Positions 17,728-26,816 of a stretch of DNA of 43,303 nt are shown in pieces; position 1 is the first letter of the stretch; the number at the start of each line of letters is the position of its first letter. Source of the stretch: Jiangella rhizosphaerae. GTDB lineage: Bacteria > Actinomycetota > Actinomycetes > Jiangellales > Jiangellaceae. The translations under genes and the position numbers were made by a program. The notes under the pieces were generated by a model. The model did not search any database. It was given only the letters and a program-made list of their open reading frames with translations, and was not told where the DNA came from. The stretch is from positions 11,979 through 55,281 of the forward strand of contig NZ_QUAL01000092.1 in the NCBI RefSeq assembly GCF_003579925.1, in the 5' to 3' direction.

Positions 17728-17747
17728 TGTTGACACCCACGTCAACA
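17728..17747. promoter_or_regulatory. Perfect palindrome between M23 and ABC-F genes
   Basis: TGTTGAC-ACCCAC-GTCAACA has 7-base perfect arms, in the 276-base gap between the converging M23 peptidase and ABC-F genes. The arms are AT-richer than the surroundings. It could be a protein-binding site or a weak stem-loop; no gene starts nearby, which argues against an operator. Confidence 0.4.
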
Positions 17748-17756
17748 GTCGGCGCT

Positions 17757-17885
17757 CATGTCACCCCCTGCGATCATGACCGGCCCCGGCGCAGCGCTGG
17801 TGCGCGAGCCCGCGAGCCGGGCGGGGCGGTACGGCGCGAAGAGCCCGACGACCGGCATCGCCGCTCGACATGATCGCGGGCGACC

Positions 17886-17889
<4 letters not shown>
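17757..17889. repeat. Imperfect inverted repeat at the ABC-F 3' end
   Basis: GCGATCATG (17770-17778) is mirrored by CATGATCGC (17869-17877), and flanking GTC-CCC blocks extend the match outward to about 17 positions with gaps. The outer right end reaches the ABC-F stop codon. The GATCATG core recalls the family B palindromes at 28420 and 29494. However, the loop is about 90 bases and the rest does not align, so it may be a decayed or unrelated element. Confidence 0.3.
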
Positions 17890-19643
<1,754 letters not shown>

Positions 19644-19716
19644 TGGGACCGAGCTTACTTTCCCTCGTGGGACTCACCGCAGCCTGGGACCTCGCCGGTC
19701 GGCATCGGCCGAGTCC

Positions 19717-19917
19717 TCACACCGGGCAGTAGTGCCGGTTCTTGCCGCCCACCTGCTCGAGCCGGTGCTCGGACATCGGGTGATGGCACAGCGGGCACTC
19801 GACCACCCGGGCCGGCCGCGGCGGCGGCGCGTCGTCCTGACGGCCCAGGTCGGCCGGGCCGAGCAACGGCATCAGCACCTCGGTGAGCCGGCCGTACCAC
19901 GGCAGCTTCCTCTTCAT
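19717..19917 (-). CDS. Small zinc-ribbon-like protein of unknown function
   Basis: 66 residues with a basic N-terminus (MKRKLPWYGRL) and a C-terminal CPLCHHPM...HYCPV stretch that looks like one zinc knuckle. It is divergent from the OhrR-type regulator, with the regulator's palindrome between the two starts. That places it as the most likely regulated gene. No Ohr peroxidase is present here, so this small protein takes the place where Ohr would be expected. Function is unknown. Confidence 0.7.
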   Translation of the reverse strand: MKRKLPWYGRLTEVLMPLLGPADLGRQDDAPPPRPARVVECPLCHHPMSEHRLEQVGGKNRHYCPV

Positions 19918-19930
19918 GCCTTAATAGTTA

Positions 19931-19951
19931 GCACACTAATCAATAGTGTGC
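19931..19951. promoter_or_regulatory. OhrR/MarR operator
   Basis: Perfect palindrome GCACACTA-ATCAA-TAGTGTGC (8-base arms, 5-base spacer) centred in the 48-base gap between the small zinc-ribbon gene and the OhrR-type gene. It overlaps the likely core promoters of both. A TAGAGT hexamer at 19954-19959 lies 6 bases before the regulator ATG, consistent with a leaderless transcript. Confidence 0.8.
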
Positions 19952-19965
19952 GATAGAGTGTGACC

Positions 19966-20415
19966 ATGACGACAGACCTCGGCGACGACCCGCTGGCCCT
20001 CGACCGGCAGGTCTGTTTCGCGCTGGCCGTCGCCGCCCGCAGCGTCATCGGCCTGTACCGGCCGCTGCTCGAGCCGATGGGCCTCACGCACCCGCAGTAC
20101 CTCGTCATGCTCGCGCTGTGGGAGCGCGAGCCGCGCTCGGTCAAGGACCTCAGCACCACGCTGCAGCTGGAGTCGGCGACGCTGTCCCCGCTGCTCAAGC
20201 GGCTGGAGGCGGCCCGCTACGTCACGCGGCGGCGCAGCGCCGACGACGAGCGGCTGCTGGTGGTCGAGCTGACCGACGCCGGCCGCGCGCTGCGCGACGA
20301 GGCCGAGAAGATCCCCTACGCCATCGTCGAGCGGCTGGCCATGCCGGTCTCCGAGCTCGAGGATCTGCACGCCTCGCTCACCCGGGTCATCACCGCGGCG
20401 ACGTCTCAGGGGTGA
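19966..20415 (+). CDS. OhrR-type MarR regulator (peroxide-sensing cysteine)
   Basis: 149 residues. The phrases LDRQVCFALAVAARS, RPLLEPMGLTHPQYLVMLALWE and LLKRLEAARYVTRRRSADDER are those of OhrR. C17 matches the reactive cysteine (Cys15 of B. subtilis OhrR) that senses organic hydroperoxides. The winged helix is at about 60-105. The ATG at 19966 has no ribosome site but lies just after a -10-like hexamer, suggesting leaderless translation. A GTG two codons earlier is the alternative. The usual target, ohr, is absent nearby. The 3' end overlaps the converging XRE gene by 26 bases. Confidence 0.9.
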   Translation: MTTDLGDDPLALDRQVCFALAVAARSVIGLYRPLLEPMGLTHPQYLVMLALWEREPRSVKDLSTTLQLESATLSPLLKRLEAARYVTRRRSADDERLLVVELTDAGRALRDEAEKIPYAIVERLAMPVSELEDLHASLTRVITAATSQG

Positions 20416-20986
20416 GGTCGACGGCGTCCAGGTGCGCCCGCTGCCCCTCGCGGTCGAGGATGGTGAGGATCTCCGCCGGCCCTTCGTGGGCGACGATGGC
20501 GTGCGGCGCCATGGTCGAGAACTGCGCCGCCTGACCGGCCGCGACCAGGATCACCCGCTCACCGAGGTACAGCCGGATCGTCCCGGACAGCACGGTGAAC
20601 CAGTCGTGGCCCGGGTGTACGCGCAGCCGCGCCGGCCGCGTCAGCCGGGTGATCCGCATCTTGGCGACGGTGAGTCCGTGCGGCCCGTCGTCGCGCGACA
20701 GCTGCCAGATCGTCGCGCCGTGGTGGCGGTCGTGCCGCGGCCGGATGACGACGTCGGCGTCCTCGACCGGCTCGACCAGCTGGTCGAGGGTGGTGTCGAG
20801 GGCGCGGGCGATGGGCACCAGCTGGTCGATCGAGATGCGCCGCGCGCCGGTCTCGATGCGGCTCAGCGTGGACGGGCTCAGGTGGCAGCGGGCGGCCAGG
20901 GCGTCCAGCGACCAGCCCTTGGCCTGCCGAAGTCCGCGGATCCGGGCACGGATCACGGCGTCGACGTCGATCTCGTCTTGCGTCAT
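20390..20986 (-). CDS. XRE-family regulator with cupin sensor domain
   Basis: 198 residues. An N-terminal XRE helix-turn-helix lies at about 10-65 (IRGLRQAKGWSLDALAARCH, then LSPSTLSRIETGARR). A C-terminal cupin barrel lies at about 110-180 (RVHPGHDWFTVLSGTIRLYLG), which would bind a small ligand or metal. The ATG at 20986 was preferred to a TTG two codons earlier. It is divergent from the methyltransferase gene, with a 48-base shared promoter gap, so that gene is the likely target. It converges with and overlaps the OhrR gene. Confidence 0.9.
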   Translation of the reverse strand: MTQDEIDVDAVIRARIRGLRQAKGWSLDALAARCHLSPSTLSRIETGARRISIDQLVPIARALDTTLDQLVEPVEDADVVIRPRHDRHHGATIWQLSRDDGPHGLTVAKMRITRLTRPARLRVHPGHDWFTVLSGTIRLYLGERVILVAAGQAAQFSTMAPHAIVAHEGPAEILTILDREGQRAHLDAVDLTPETSPR

Positions 20987-21034
20987 CGGCAAGACTCTAT
21001 GCGATCAGCGCACCGGTCGCCTACCGTCGCCGGT

Positions 21035-21868
21035 ATGGGCCATCACGACCACGATCATGACCACCACCACGACGACTCGTCGCTCGCCGACCTGCTCGAC
21101 CTCGACGCCGTCGTGCTGCACGAGTACTGGACCGGCGCACTGGACTGGGTACGGCGTGCGGCCGGCGGTGACGGGCAGCGCATCGTCGACCTCGGCGCCG
21201 GGACCGGCACCGGCACGTTGCTGCTGGCGCACCGGTTCGACCACGCCGAGGTGATCGCCGTCGACGCGTCCGCCGAGATGCTGCACCGCGTCCGCGCGAA
21301 GGCCCAGGATCAGGGGCTGGCCGACCGCATCACCACGGTCCACGCCGACCTCGACGAACGCTGGCCGGTCCCCGGCCCGGTGGACCTCACCTGGGCGTCG
21401 CTGTCGCTGCATCACCTGGCCGACCCCGACCGCGTGCTGCGCGACGTCCACGCCGCCACCCGCCCGGGCGGGCTGATCGCCGTCGCGGAGTTCCCCGTCC
21501 AGCTGCGCTTCCTGCCCGACGGCGCCGGCGCCGCGCTGGAGTCGCGGCTGCTGGAGCGGATCGGCCGCTATCAGGCCGAGCGGCTGCCGGAGCTCGGATC
21601 GGACTGGGCGGCCCGGCTCACGGCGGCCGGCTTCGCGCTGCTCGACGAGCGGACGTTCGACATCGACCTCGCTCCCGCACCGTCGGAGGCCGCCGACTAC
21701 GCCGCGCTCTGGTTCGGCCGCATGCGCGACCGGCTGGACGATCTGGACCCCGCGGACGCCGCGGCCCTGGCCGGCCTGCTGGACGGCGACGGCCCCGGCA
21801 CCCTCCACCGCCGCGACGACTTTCGGGTGCGCGGCACCCGCACGGTCACCCTCGCCCGCCGCCCCTGA
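21035..21868 (+). CDS. Class I SAM-dependent methyltransferase with His-rich N-terminus
   Basis: 277 residues. The SAM-binding motif I is VDLGAGTGTGTLLLA, motif II ends VIAVDASAEML, and motif IV includes LTWASLSLHHLADPD. It resembles Ubi/Menaquinone-type or small-molecule methyltransferases; the substrate is unknown. The first 14 residues (MGHHDHDHDHHHDD) form a cluster of seven His and six Asp, a likely metal-binding tag. It is divergent from an XRE-cupin regulator, which probably controls it. A family A palindrome begins 24 bases after the stop. Confidence 0.85.
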   Translation: MGHHDHDHDHHHDDSSLADLLDLDAVVLHEYWTGALDWVRRAAGGDGQRIVDLGAGTGTGTLLLAHRFDHAEVIAVDASAEMLHRVRAKAQDQGLADRITTVHADLDERWPVPGPVDLTWASLSLHHLADPDRVLRDVHAATRPGGLIAVAEFPVQLRFLPDGAGAALESRLLERIGRYQAERLPELGSDWAARLTAAGFALLDERTFDIDLAPAPSEAADYAALWFGRMRDRLDDLDPADAAALAGLLDGDGPGTLHRRDDFRVRGTRTVTLARRP

Positions 21869-21892
21869 GCACCGATCGCCGCCCCCACCGTT

Positions 21893-21964
21893 GTTGATCG
21901 TGGAGTAGTTCGGGTATTCATCGGACATTTCGGGCCGTGATTGCCGAACAACTCCACGATCAAC
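21893..21964. repeat. Family A palindromic repeat, copy 2
   Basis: Arms of 21 bases (21893-21913 and 21944-21964; GTTGATCGTGGAGTAGTTCGG) with one mismatch, around a 30-base centre containing TATTCATCGGACATTTCGGG. Outside lie CCCCCACC and GGCGGGGG tracts. The centre matches copy 3 (39531) in the same orientation. It sits between the converging methyltransferase and nucleotidyltransferase-like genes, and its right arm provides the TGA stop of the latter. Confidence 0.88.
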
Positions 21965-22592
21965 CGGCGGGGGTGTGCGGTTCGCCGCCGGTGAGCGACG
22001 CCCGCCACGGGTGGTCGGGGATCGTCAACGCGAGCGCGTGGTCCAGCCAGGCCAGCGCCGCCGCGTCCAGCATCGGGCGCACGGCGGCGAAGTCGGCCTC
22101 GTCCTTCGGTCGCGTGCTCTTGGCCTTGTAGAAGAGCTGGATCTCCGGCCGCAGGTACGGCAGCCCGTCCGCCGACCGCCCGCCGATCGACGCGGCCGGG
22201 GCCCGGATCCGCCCGTCGCGCCGCGACCGCCACTGCGCACCGTCCGCCTCGTCGACCATGAGCTGCAGCTCCCACGCCGCCGACGACGGGCGGCGGCACC
22301 ACACGTCGTGCACGTGGTCCGGCAGCGGCTCGTCCGACGGCCAGCGCCGCAGCGTCCCGGGCGGATCGGCCGCCCACAGCTCCCAGCCGGTCAGGACGGC
22401 GTGCAGCTCGCCCGCGGCCGGCCGCAGCACCAGCACGTCGATGTCGCCGTGCGCCCGCCACGAGCGGCCCACGGCCAGCTCGAACGCGTACCCGCCGGCG
22501 ATCCACCACGGCCGCGGCCATCCCGCGAACAGCGACCCCACGGCGGACGGGGCCAGCGGCGCCCAGCGGCCCAGCGGCGGGTGGGCGCTCAC
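21960..22592 (-). CDS. Nucleotidyltransferase-fold protein, aminoglycoside adenylyltransferase-like
   Basis: 210 residues. PWWIAGGYAFELAVGR followed by RAHGDIDVLVLR is the nucleotidyltransferase core of ANT(2'')/lincosamide-type enzymes, with metal-binding D-x-D in GDIDV. A C-terminal helical part includes LPYLRPEIQLFYKAK. A true antibiotic substrate cannot be inferred; many chromosomal relatives are uncharacterised. The GTG at 22592 overlaps the ispE stop by GTGA, so the gene is coupled to ispE. The stop codon lies inside the family A repeat, and the tail HTPAG is encoded by its C-rich flank. Confidence 0.75.
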   Translation of the reverse strand: MSAHPPLGRWAPLAPSAVGSLFAGWPRPWWIAGGYAFELAVGRSWRAHGDIDVLVLRPAAGELHAVLTGWELWAADPPGTLRRWPSDEPLPDHVHDVWCRRPSSAAWELQLMVDEADGAQWRSRRDGRIRAPAASIGGRSADGLPYLRPEIQLFYKAKSTRPKDEADFAAVRPMLDAAALAWLDHALALTIPDHPWRASLTGGEPHTPAG

Positions 22593-23479
22593 GTCCCGAT
22601 GGTCGCCGGGCCGGTGACCGCGACGGCACTGGCACAGGTGCCCGACGAGGCGAGGCCGACGGCCAGCGCGCCCGCGGACACACCGTCGCGGGCCAGGAAG
22701 ACGCACGTCGGCCCGGAGCCGGACACGATGCCGGCCAGCGCGCCGAGCTCGCGCCCGGCCCGCAGGGTGTCGCCCAGCGCCGGCCGGAGCGCCAGCGCCG
22801 CCTCCTGCAGGTCGTTGTGCAGCAGCCCGGCCAGGGCGTCCACATCGGCCGACGACAGGGCCGCCAGCAGCTCGCCGGGCACCGCGGGCGCCGGCACCTT
22901 GCGGTCGGAACGGAGATCGTCGAGCCGGCGGTAGACCTCGGGCGTCGAGAGGCCGCCGTCGGCGAAGGCCAGGACCCAGTGCAGCGACCCGCCGACCGGC
23001 ACCGGGCGCAGCCGCTCGCCGCGTCCCGTCCCGACGGCCGTCCCGCCACTGAGCGCGAACGGCACGTCGCTGCCGAGCCCGGCGGCGAGGGCGCTGAGCC
23101 GCGACTCCGGCATCCGCAGCCCCCAGAGGCGGTCGCAGGCCAGCAGGGCGCCCGCGGCATCGGCGCTGCCGCCGGCCAGACCGGCGGCGACCGGGATCGC
23201 CTTGTGCACGCGCAGGAGCGCACCGCTGCGCAGCCGGGCGCGGCGGGCCAGCGCCCGGGCGGCGCGGACGGCGAGGTTGGACTCGTCCGCGGGCGTGTGC
23301 TCCGCGTACGGCCCGCTCACGCTGACGCTGACGGCGTCGGCGTGGACGGCCGAGACCTCGTCGTAGAGCGAGACGGCGTGGAAGACGGTGGCGAGCTCGT
23401 GGAAACCGTCGGAGCGGACGGGGCCGACGGACAGCATCAGATTGATCTTCGCCGGGACGCGGGCGATCACCTTCAGCAC
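22589..23479 (-). CDS. ispE: 4-diphosphocytidyl-2-C-methyl-D-erythritol kinase
   Basis: IspE phosphorylates CDP-methylerythritol in the MEP isoprenoid pathway. 296 residues with the N-terminal ARVPAKINLMLSVGPVRSDG, the GHMP kinase ATP loop PVAAGLAGGSADAAGAL, and the C-terminal GIVSGSGPTCVFLA. Start GTG at 23479; a GTG three codons later is possible. It follows rsmA by 27 bases in the conserved tatD-rpfB-rsmA-ispE block. Confidence 0.96.
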   Translation of the reverse strand: MLKVIARVPAKINLMLSVGPVRSDGFHELATVFHAVSLYDEVSAVHADAVSVSVSGPYAEHTPADESNLAVRAARALARRARLRSGALLRVHKAIPVAAGLAGGSADAAGALLACDRLWGLRMPESRLSALAAGLGSDVPFALSGGTAVGTGRGERLRPVPVGGSLHWVLAFADGGLSTPEVYRRLDDLRSDRKVPAPAVPGELLAALSSADVDALAGLLHNDLQEAALALRPALGDTLRAGRELGALAGIVSGSGPTCVFLARDGVSAGALAVGLASSGTCASAVAVTGPATIGT

Positions 23480-23506
23480 CAGCGTGACCTTACCGGATAT
23501 ACCTGC

Positions 23507-24406
23507 TCAAGAGTGGCCGGAGGCGTTCATTGCGGGACGCGCCGCCGCGATTCGGGTGAAGTCGTCGACGGTGAGCTGTTCCCCGCGCGCCCGGGGATCG
23601 ACGCCGGCCGCGGTGAGCACCGCCTCCGCGGCCGCGGGTGACCCGGCCCAGCCGCTCAGCGCCGCCCGCAGCGTCTTGCGCCGCTGGGCGAACGCGGCGT
23701 CGACGACGGCGAAGACGGCGGCCCGCTCGGCCGGCTCTCGGCCGGCCTCGACGTCGGCACGACGCTCCAGCAGCACCAGCCCGGAGTCGACGTTGGGCAC
23801 CGGCCAGAACACGCTGCGACCCACGGACCCGGCCGGCGACACCGTCGCGTACCAGGCCGCCTTCACCGAGGGGACGCCGTACGTGCGCGAGCCGGGCGGC
23901 GCGGCCAGCCGGTCGGCGACCTCCTTCTGCACCATCACCAGGGCTCGCGACAGGCTCGGGAACGTCTCGAGCAGGTGCAGCAGCACCGGCACGGACACGT
24001 TGTAGGGCAGGTTGGCGACCAGCGCCGTCGGCGCCGGCCCCGGCAGCCCGGACACGCGCAGCGCGTCGGCCGGCACCACCTCGAGGCGGTCCGCCAGGCC
24101 CGGCGCGTACTCGCCCACCGTCGACGGCAGCCGCGCCGCCAGCACGGGGTCGACCTCGACGGCCACCACCCGGGAGACGACGGGCAGCAGCGCCAGCGTC
24201 AGCGAGCCCAGCCCGGGTCCGACCTCGACGACGACGTCGCCGGCGCCGACACCGGACACCCGGACGATCCGGCGCACGGTGTTGGGGTCGATGACGAAGT
24301 TCTGGCCCAGCGTCTTGGTCGGCCGCAGGTCCAGCTCGGCCGCCAGACGGCGAACGTCCGCCGGCCCCAGGAGTCTGGGACCGGCGGACGTCTCGTCGTT
24401 CTGCAC
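23507..24406 (-). CDS. rsmA: 16S rRNA dimethyladenosine transferase
   Basis: RsmA (KsgA) dimethylates two adjacent adenosines near the 3' end of 16S rRNA. 299 residues with [17 protein letters not shown], the SAM-site [15 protein letters not shown], and the catalytic motif NLPY in [17 protein letters not shown]. The C-terminal helical domain includes [15 protein letters not shown]. It lies 45 bases downstream of rpfB on the same strand. Confidence 0.97.
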   Translation of the reverse strand: MQNDETSAGPRLLGPADVRRLAAELDLRPTKTLGQNFVIDPNTVRRIVRVSGVGAGDVVVEVGPGLGSLTLALLPVVSRVVAVEVDPVLAARLPSTVGEYAPGLADRLEVVPADALRVSGLPGPAPTALVANLPYNVSVPVLLHLLETFPSLSRALVMVQKEVADRLAAPPGSRTYGVPSVKAAWYATVSPAGSVGRSVFWPVPNVDSGLVLLERRADVEAGREPAERAAVFAVVDAAFAQRRKTLRAALSGWAGSPAAAEAVLTAAGVDPRARGEQLTVDDFTRIAAARPAMNASGHS

Positions 24407-24451
24407 TGCCCGAGCCTATCGGCCCGGGCGGGGCCGAGGGCCGAACCGGCG

Positions 24452-25588
24452 TCAGCCGAGCGGCAGGCCGAGCGACCGGGCGCAGGCCGGCCAGTCGCCG
24501 TACCCGCCGCGGTTGTCGCGGACCTTCTCGGCGATGCGGATCTGCTCGGCCTTGCTGTTCTCGTGCGGGTAGCCGGAGCCGCCGAACGCGCGCCAGGTGC
24601 TCAGCGAGAACTGCAGGCCGCCGTAGTAGCCGTTGCCGGTGTTGATGGACCAGTTGCCACCGGACTCGCACTGCGCCAGGCGGTCCCACACGCCGCCGTC
24701 GACGTCGTCGCCGCTGTCGCCGCCGCTGGACTCGTCCTCCGCCGGTGGGGGCGGGGGCTCCTTCGTGCCGATGAGCACGACCTGGTCGACCGGGGCCGCG
24801 ACGATGGTCTCCGACAGGACCTCCTGCGAGGACAGCTCGCCGTCGATGTAGGTGTTCTGCACCACCCGCTCGACCGTGCCCTCCTTGCCCTCGGTCTCGA
24901 CCGACTCGGTGCCCTTCTCGAGGGAGTCGTCCTCCTGCTCGGTCACCTCGAACGGCACCGCCTCGGTGACGGTCGCGGTCTCGACGGTGACCCGCCGGAC
25001 GGTGACGGCGAGGGAGTCGGCCAGCGCGGTGTCGAGCGCGGGTTCGACGAGGTCGAGGTCGCCGACCGTGATGCCGGCGTCGGTGAGCGCCTCGCTGACG
25101 GTCAGGGCGGTCGTCGTGACCGGGTTGGTCGCGCCGTCGGCGGTGACGGTGATCTCCTTCGGGGTGCGGACCTCGAAGTCGATGCCGCCGCGGCCGATGG
25201 CCTGCGAGCGGTCGACGGAGAGGTCGGCGCCCTCGGCGCGGATGTTGAGGTCGCCGAGCGCCTCGTCGACCGACAGCGCGGTGGTCCAGATCTCCCGTTC
25301 CTCGCCGTCGACGGTGACGGTGACCTGCCGCGCGTAGCGGACGGTGATCTCGGTGCCGTCCTCGATCTCGCTGTCCAGCGAGGGGATGACCTCGTCCCGG
25401 GCGCCCACTTCGATGTTCCGCTCGTCGAGGACGTCCTCGACACTGCCGCCGAAGGTGTGCACGGTCTCGGTCTTGCCGTCGACGGTGAGGGCGACGGCGT
25501 TGTCGAGCGTGATGTAGGCGACACCGCCGCCTACCAGAGCAGTGACGACGGTGGCATTGATCGCCAACGTCTTCGCGGACAGGCGCAC
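24452..25588 (-). CDS. rpfB: Resuscitation-promoting factor RpfB
   Basis: A 378-residue cell-surface muralytic enzyme. Signal-anchor segment at about 8-26, three DUF348 (ubiquitin-like) repeats from about 32 to 190, a G5 domain at about 200-275, an Asp/Ser/Gly linker, and a C-terminal transglycosylase domain at about 300-378. The catalytic Glu is in QCESGGNWSINTGNGYYGG. It cuts the glycan strand and promotes regrowth from dormancy in relatives. The GTG at 25588 was chosen for the AAGGAG just upstream; a longer in-frame extension to 25717 has no ribosome site and crosses the promoter. Context tatD-rpfB-rsmA-ispE is as in mycobacteria. Confidence 0.94.
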   Translation of the reverse strand: MRLSAKTLAINATVVTALVGGGVAYITLDNAVALTVDGKTETVHTFGGSVEDVLDERNIEVGARDEVIPSLDSEIEDGTEITVRYARQVTVTVDGEEREIWTTALSVDEALGDLNIRAEGADLSVDRSQAIGRGGIDFEVRTPKEITVTADGATNPVTTTALTVSEALTDAGITVGDLDLVEPALDTALADSLAVTVRRVTVETATVTEAVPFEVTEQEDDSLEKGTESVETEGKEGTVERVVQNTYIDGELSSQEVLSETIVAAPVDQVVLIGTKEPPPPPAEDESSGGDSGDDVDGGVWDRLAQCESGGNWSINTGNGYYGGLQFSLSTWRAFGGSGYPHENSKAEQIRIAEKVRDNRGGYGDWPACARSLGLPLG

Positions 25589-25922
25589 TGTGCTCCTTGG
25601 TCGTACCCTCCGGGCACGGGACCGGGCGGCTGGGCCGGTCATCCGATCCGCCGAGCGTCCGTGCACGTGACGCGCGCACCGCTCGCCGGCCGGTGTGACT
25701 GGCCGTTCGTGTGCCACCCGAAGCTTCCCCGACCCCGGCTAACAATCTCGGGACGGTAACGCATGGCGGGCGGCCGGACAACTGTGGCGAACCCTCGAAC
25801 CGGACATTTCGCCGCCCGGGGCGCAGTTGTGACACTGTGACGCTCCCACGCGGGACGCACCCGCGCGCCCGCGCGCGACGCCCTGCGTCCGCACCCATGT
25901 GACCAGCGGAAATGACGTCCTG
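25589..25922 (-). promoter_or_regulatory. 334-base rpfB control region
   Basis: No gene is visible between tatD and rpfB. On the minus strand a candidate promoter is TTGTCC (25781-25776), a 17-base spacer and TACCGT (25758-25753), giving a leader of roughly 150 bases. About 50 bases further upstream the element GTCACAGTGTCACA (25841-25828) is a tandem GTCACA pair. TGTGAC/GTCAC elements also occur at 25898-25903 and 25922-25926. No cyclic-di-AMP riboswitch blocks were recognised in the leader. Confidence 0.5.
25828..25841 (-). promoter_or_regulatory. Tandem GTCACA element upstream of rpfB, MtrA-like
   Basis: On the minus strand GTCACAGTGTCACA gives two GTCACA copies with an 8-base period. MtrA is reported to bind GTCACA-type direct repeats and to control rpf and other hydrolase genes in mycobacteria. 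The same motif with a 10-base period stands before the M23 peptidase (16665-16680). Confidence 0.4.
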
Positions 25923-26816
25923 TCACCATGACCCGAAAGCGCGGTCGGTGTTCGCCTGGAGCGTGTGACACACGGTCTCGAGGTCCTGCCCGAGCGTCTC
26001 GGCGATCAACCGGACGGTCACCGGGACCAGGTACGACGCGTTCGGGCGGCCGCGATACGGGTGCGGCGTGAGGAACGGCGCGTCGGTCTCGACGAGCAGG
26101 TTCTCAGGCGGCGTGACGGAGAGAGCGGCCCGCAGGCCGGCCGCGTTCTTGAACGTGACCGGACCGGCGAAGGACAGGAACCAGCCTCGCTCTGCGACGT
26201 GGCGGGCGAAGGTCTCGTTCCCCGAGAAACAGTGAAATACGACACAATCGGGCGTCTCGGCGTCGTCGAGGACCCGCAGGACGTCGTCGTGGGCGTCCCG
26301 GTCATGGATGGTCAGGACCAGTCCGCGCCGCCGGGCGATCTCGATGTGCGCCCGCAGCGAGTACTCCTGGGCGGCCCGTCCCTCGGGGCCGGTGCGGAAG
26401 TGGTCCAGACCGGTCTCGCCGATGCCGCGCACCCGCGGGCTCGAGCCGGCCAGCCGGTCGATCTCGGCCAGCGCGTCGTCGAGCTCGCCGGACGCGGCCA
26501 GCTTCGGCGCCTCGTTCGGGTGCAGCGCGACCGTCGCGACGACCGACGGGTACCGCTCGGCGACCTCGACGGCCCAGGCCGCGCCGGGCAGGTCGCAGCC
26601 GACCTGCACGACGCGGGTCACGTTCACCTTCGCCGCGGCGTCCAGCGCCTCCGTGACGCCGAACGCGTCGCCGTCCTCGCCGTCGGCGATGTCCATGTGG
26701 CAGTGCGTGTCGGTGACCGGCAGCGGGAGCGGCTCGGGCAGCGGGGGCCGGGACCGGTCGCGCTTGCGGCCGGACTCGTCGGTGGCCGACCGCCGTTCGC
26801 GGGGCGCGTCCGTCAC
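25923..26816 (-). CDS. tatD: TatD-family metal-dependent DNase
   Basis: A 297-residue TIM-barrel hydrolase. Metal ligands are in DTHCHMD, IGETGLDHF, VLTIHDRDAHDDVL and VVFHCFSG, and the C-terminal VETDAPFLTPHPYRGRPN completes the site. Members have 3'-5' exonuclease or D-aminoacyl-tRNA-linked roles. The first 35 or so residues are Arg/Pro-rich and precede the barrel. The GTG at 26816 overlaps the metG stop by GTGA, so the two are translationally coupled. Confidence 0.94.
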   Translation of the reverse strand: MTDAPRERRSATDESGRKRDRSRPPLPEPLPLPVTDTHCHMDIADGEDGDAFGVTEALDAAAKVNVTRVVQVGCDLPGAAWAVEVAERYPSVVATVALHPNEAPKLAASGELDDALAEIDRLAGSSPRVRGIGETGLDHFRTGPEGRAAQEYSLRAHIEIARRRGLVLTIHDRDAHDDVLRVLDDAETPDCVVFHCFSGNETFARHVAERGWFLSFAGPVTFKNAAGLRAALSVTPPENLLVETDAPFLTPHPYRGRPNASYLVPVTVRLIAETLGQDLETVCHTLQANTDRAFGSW

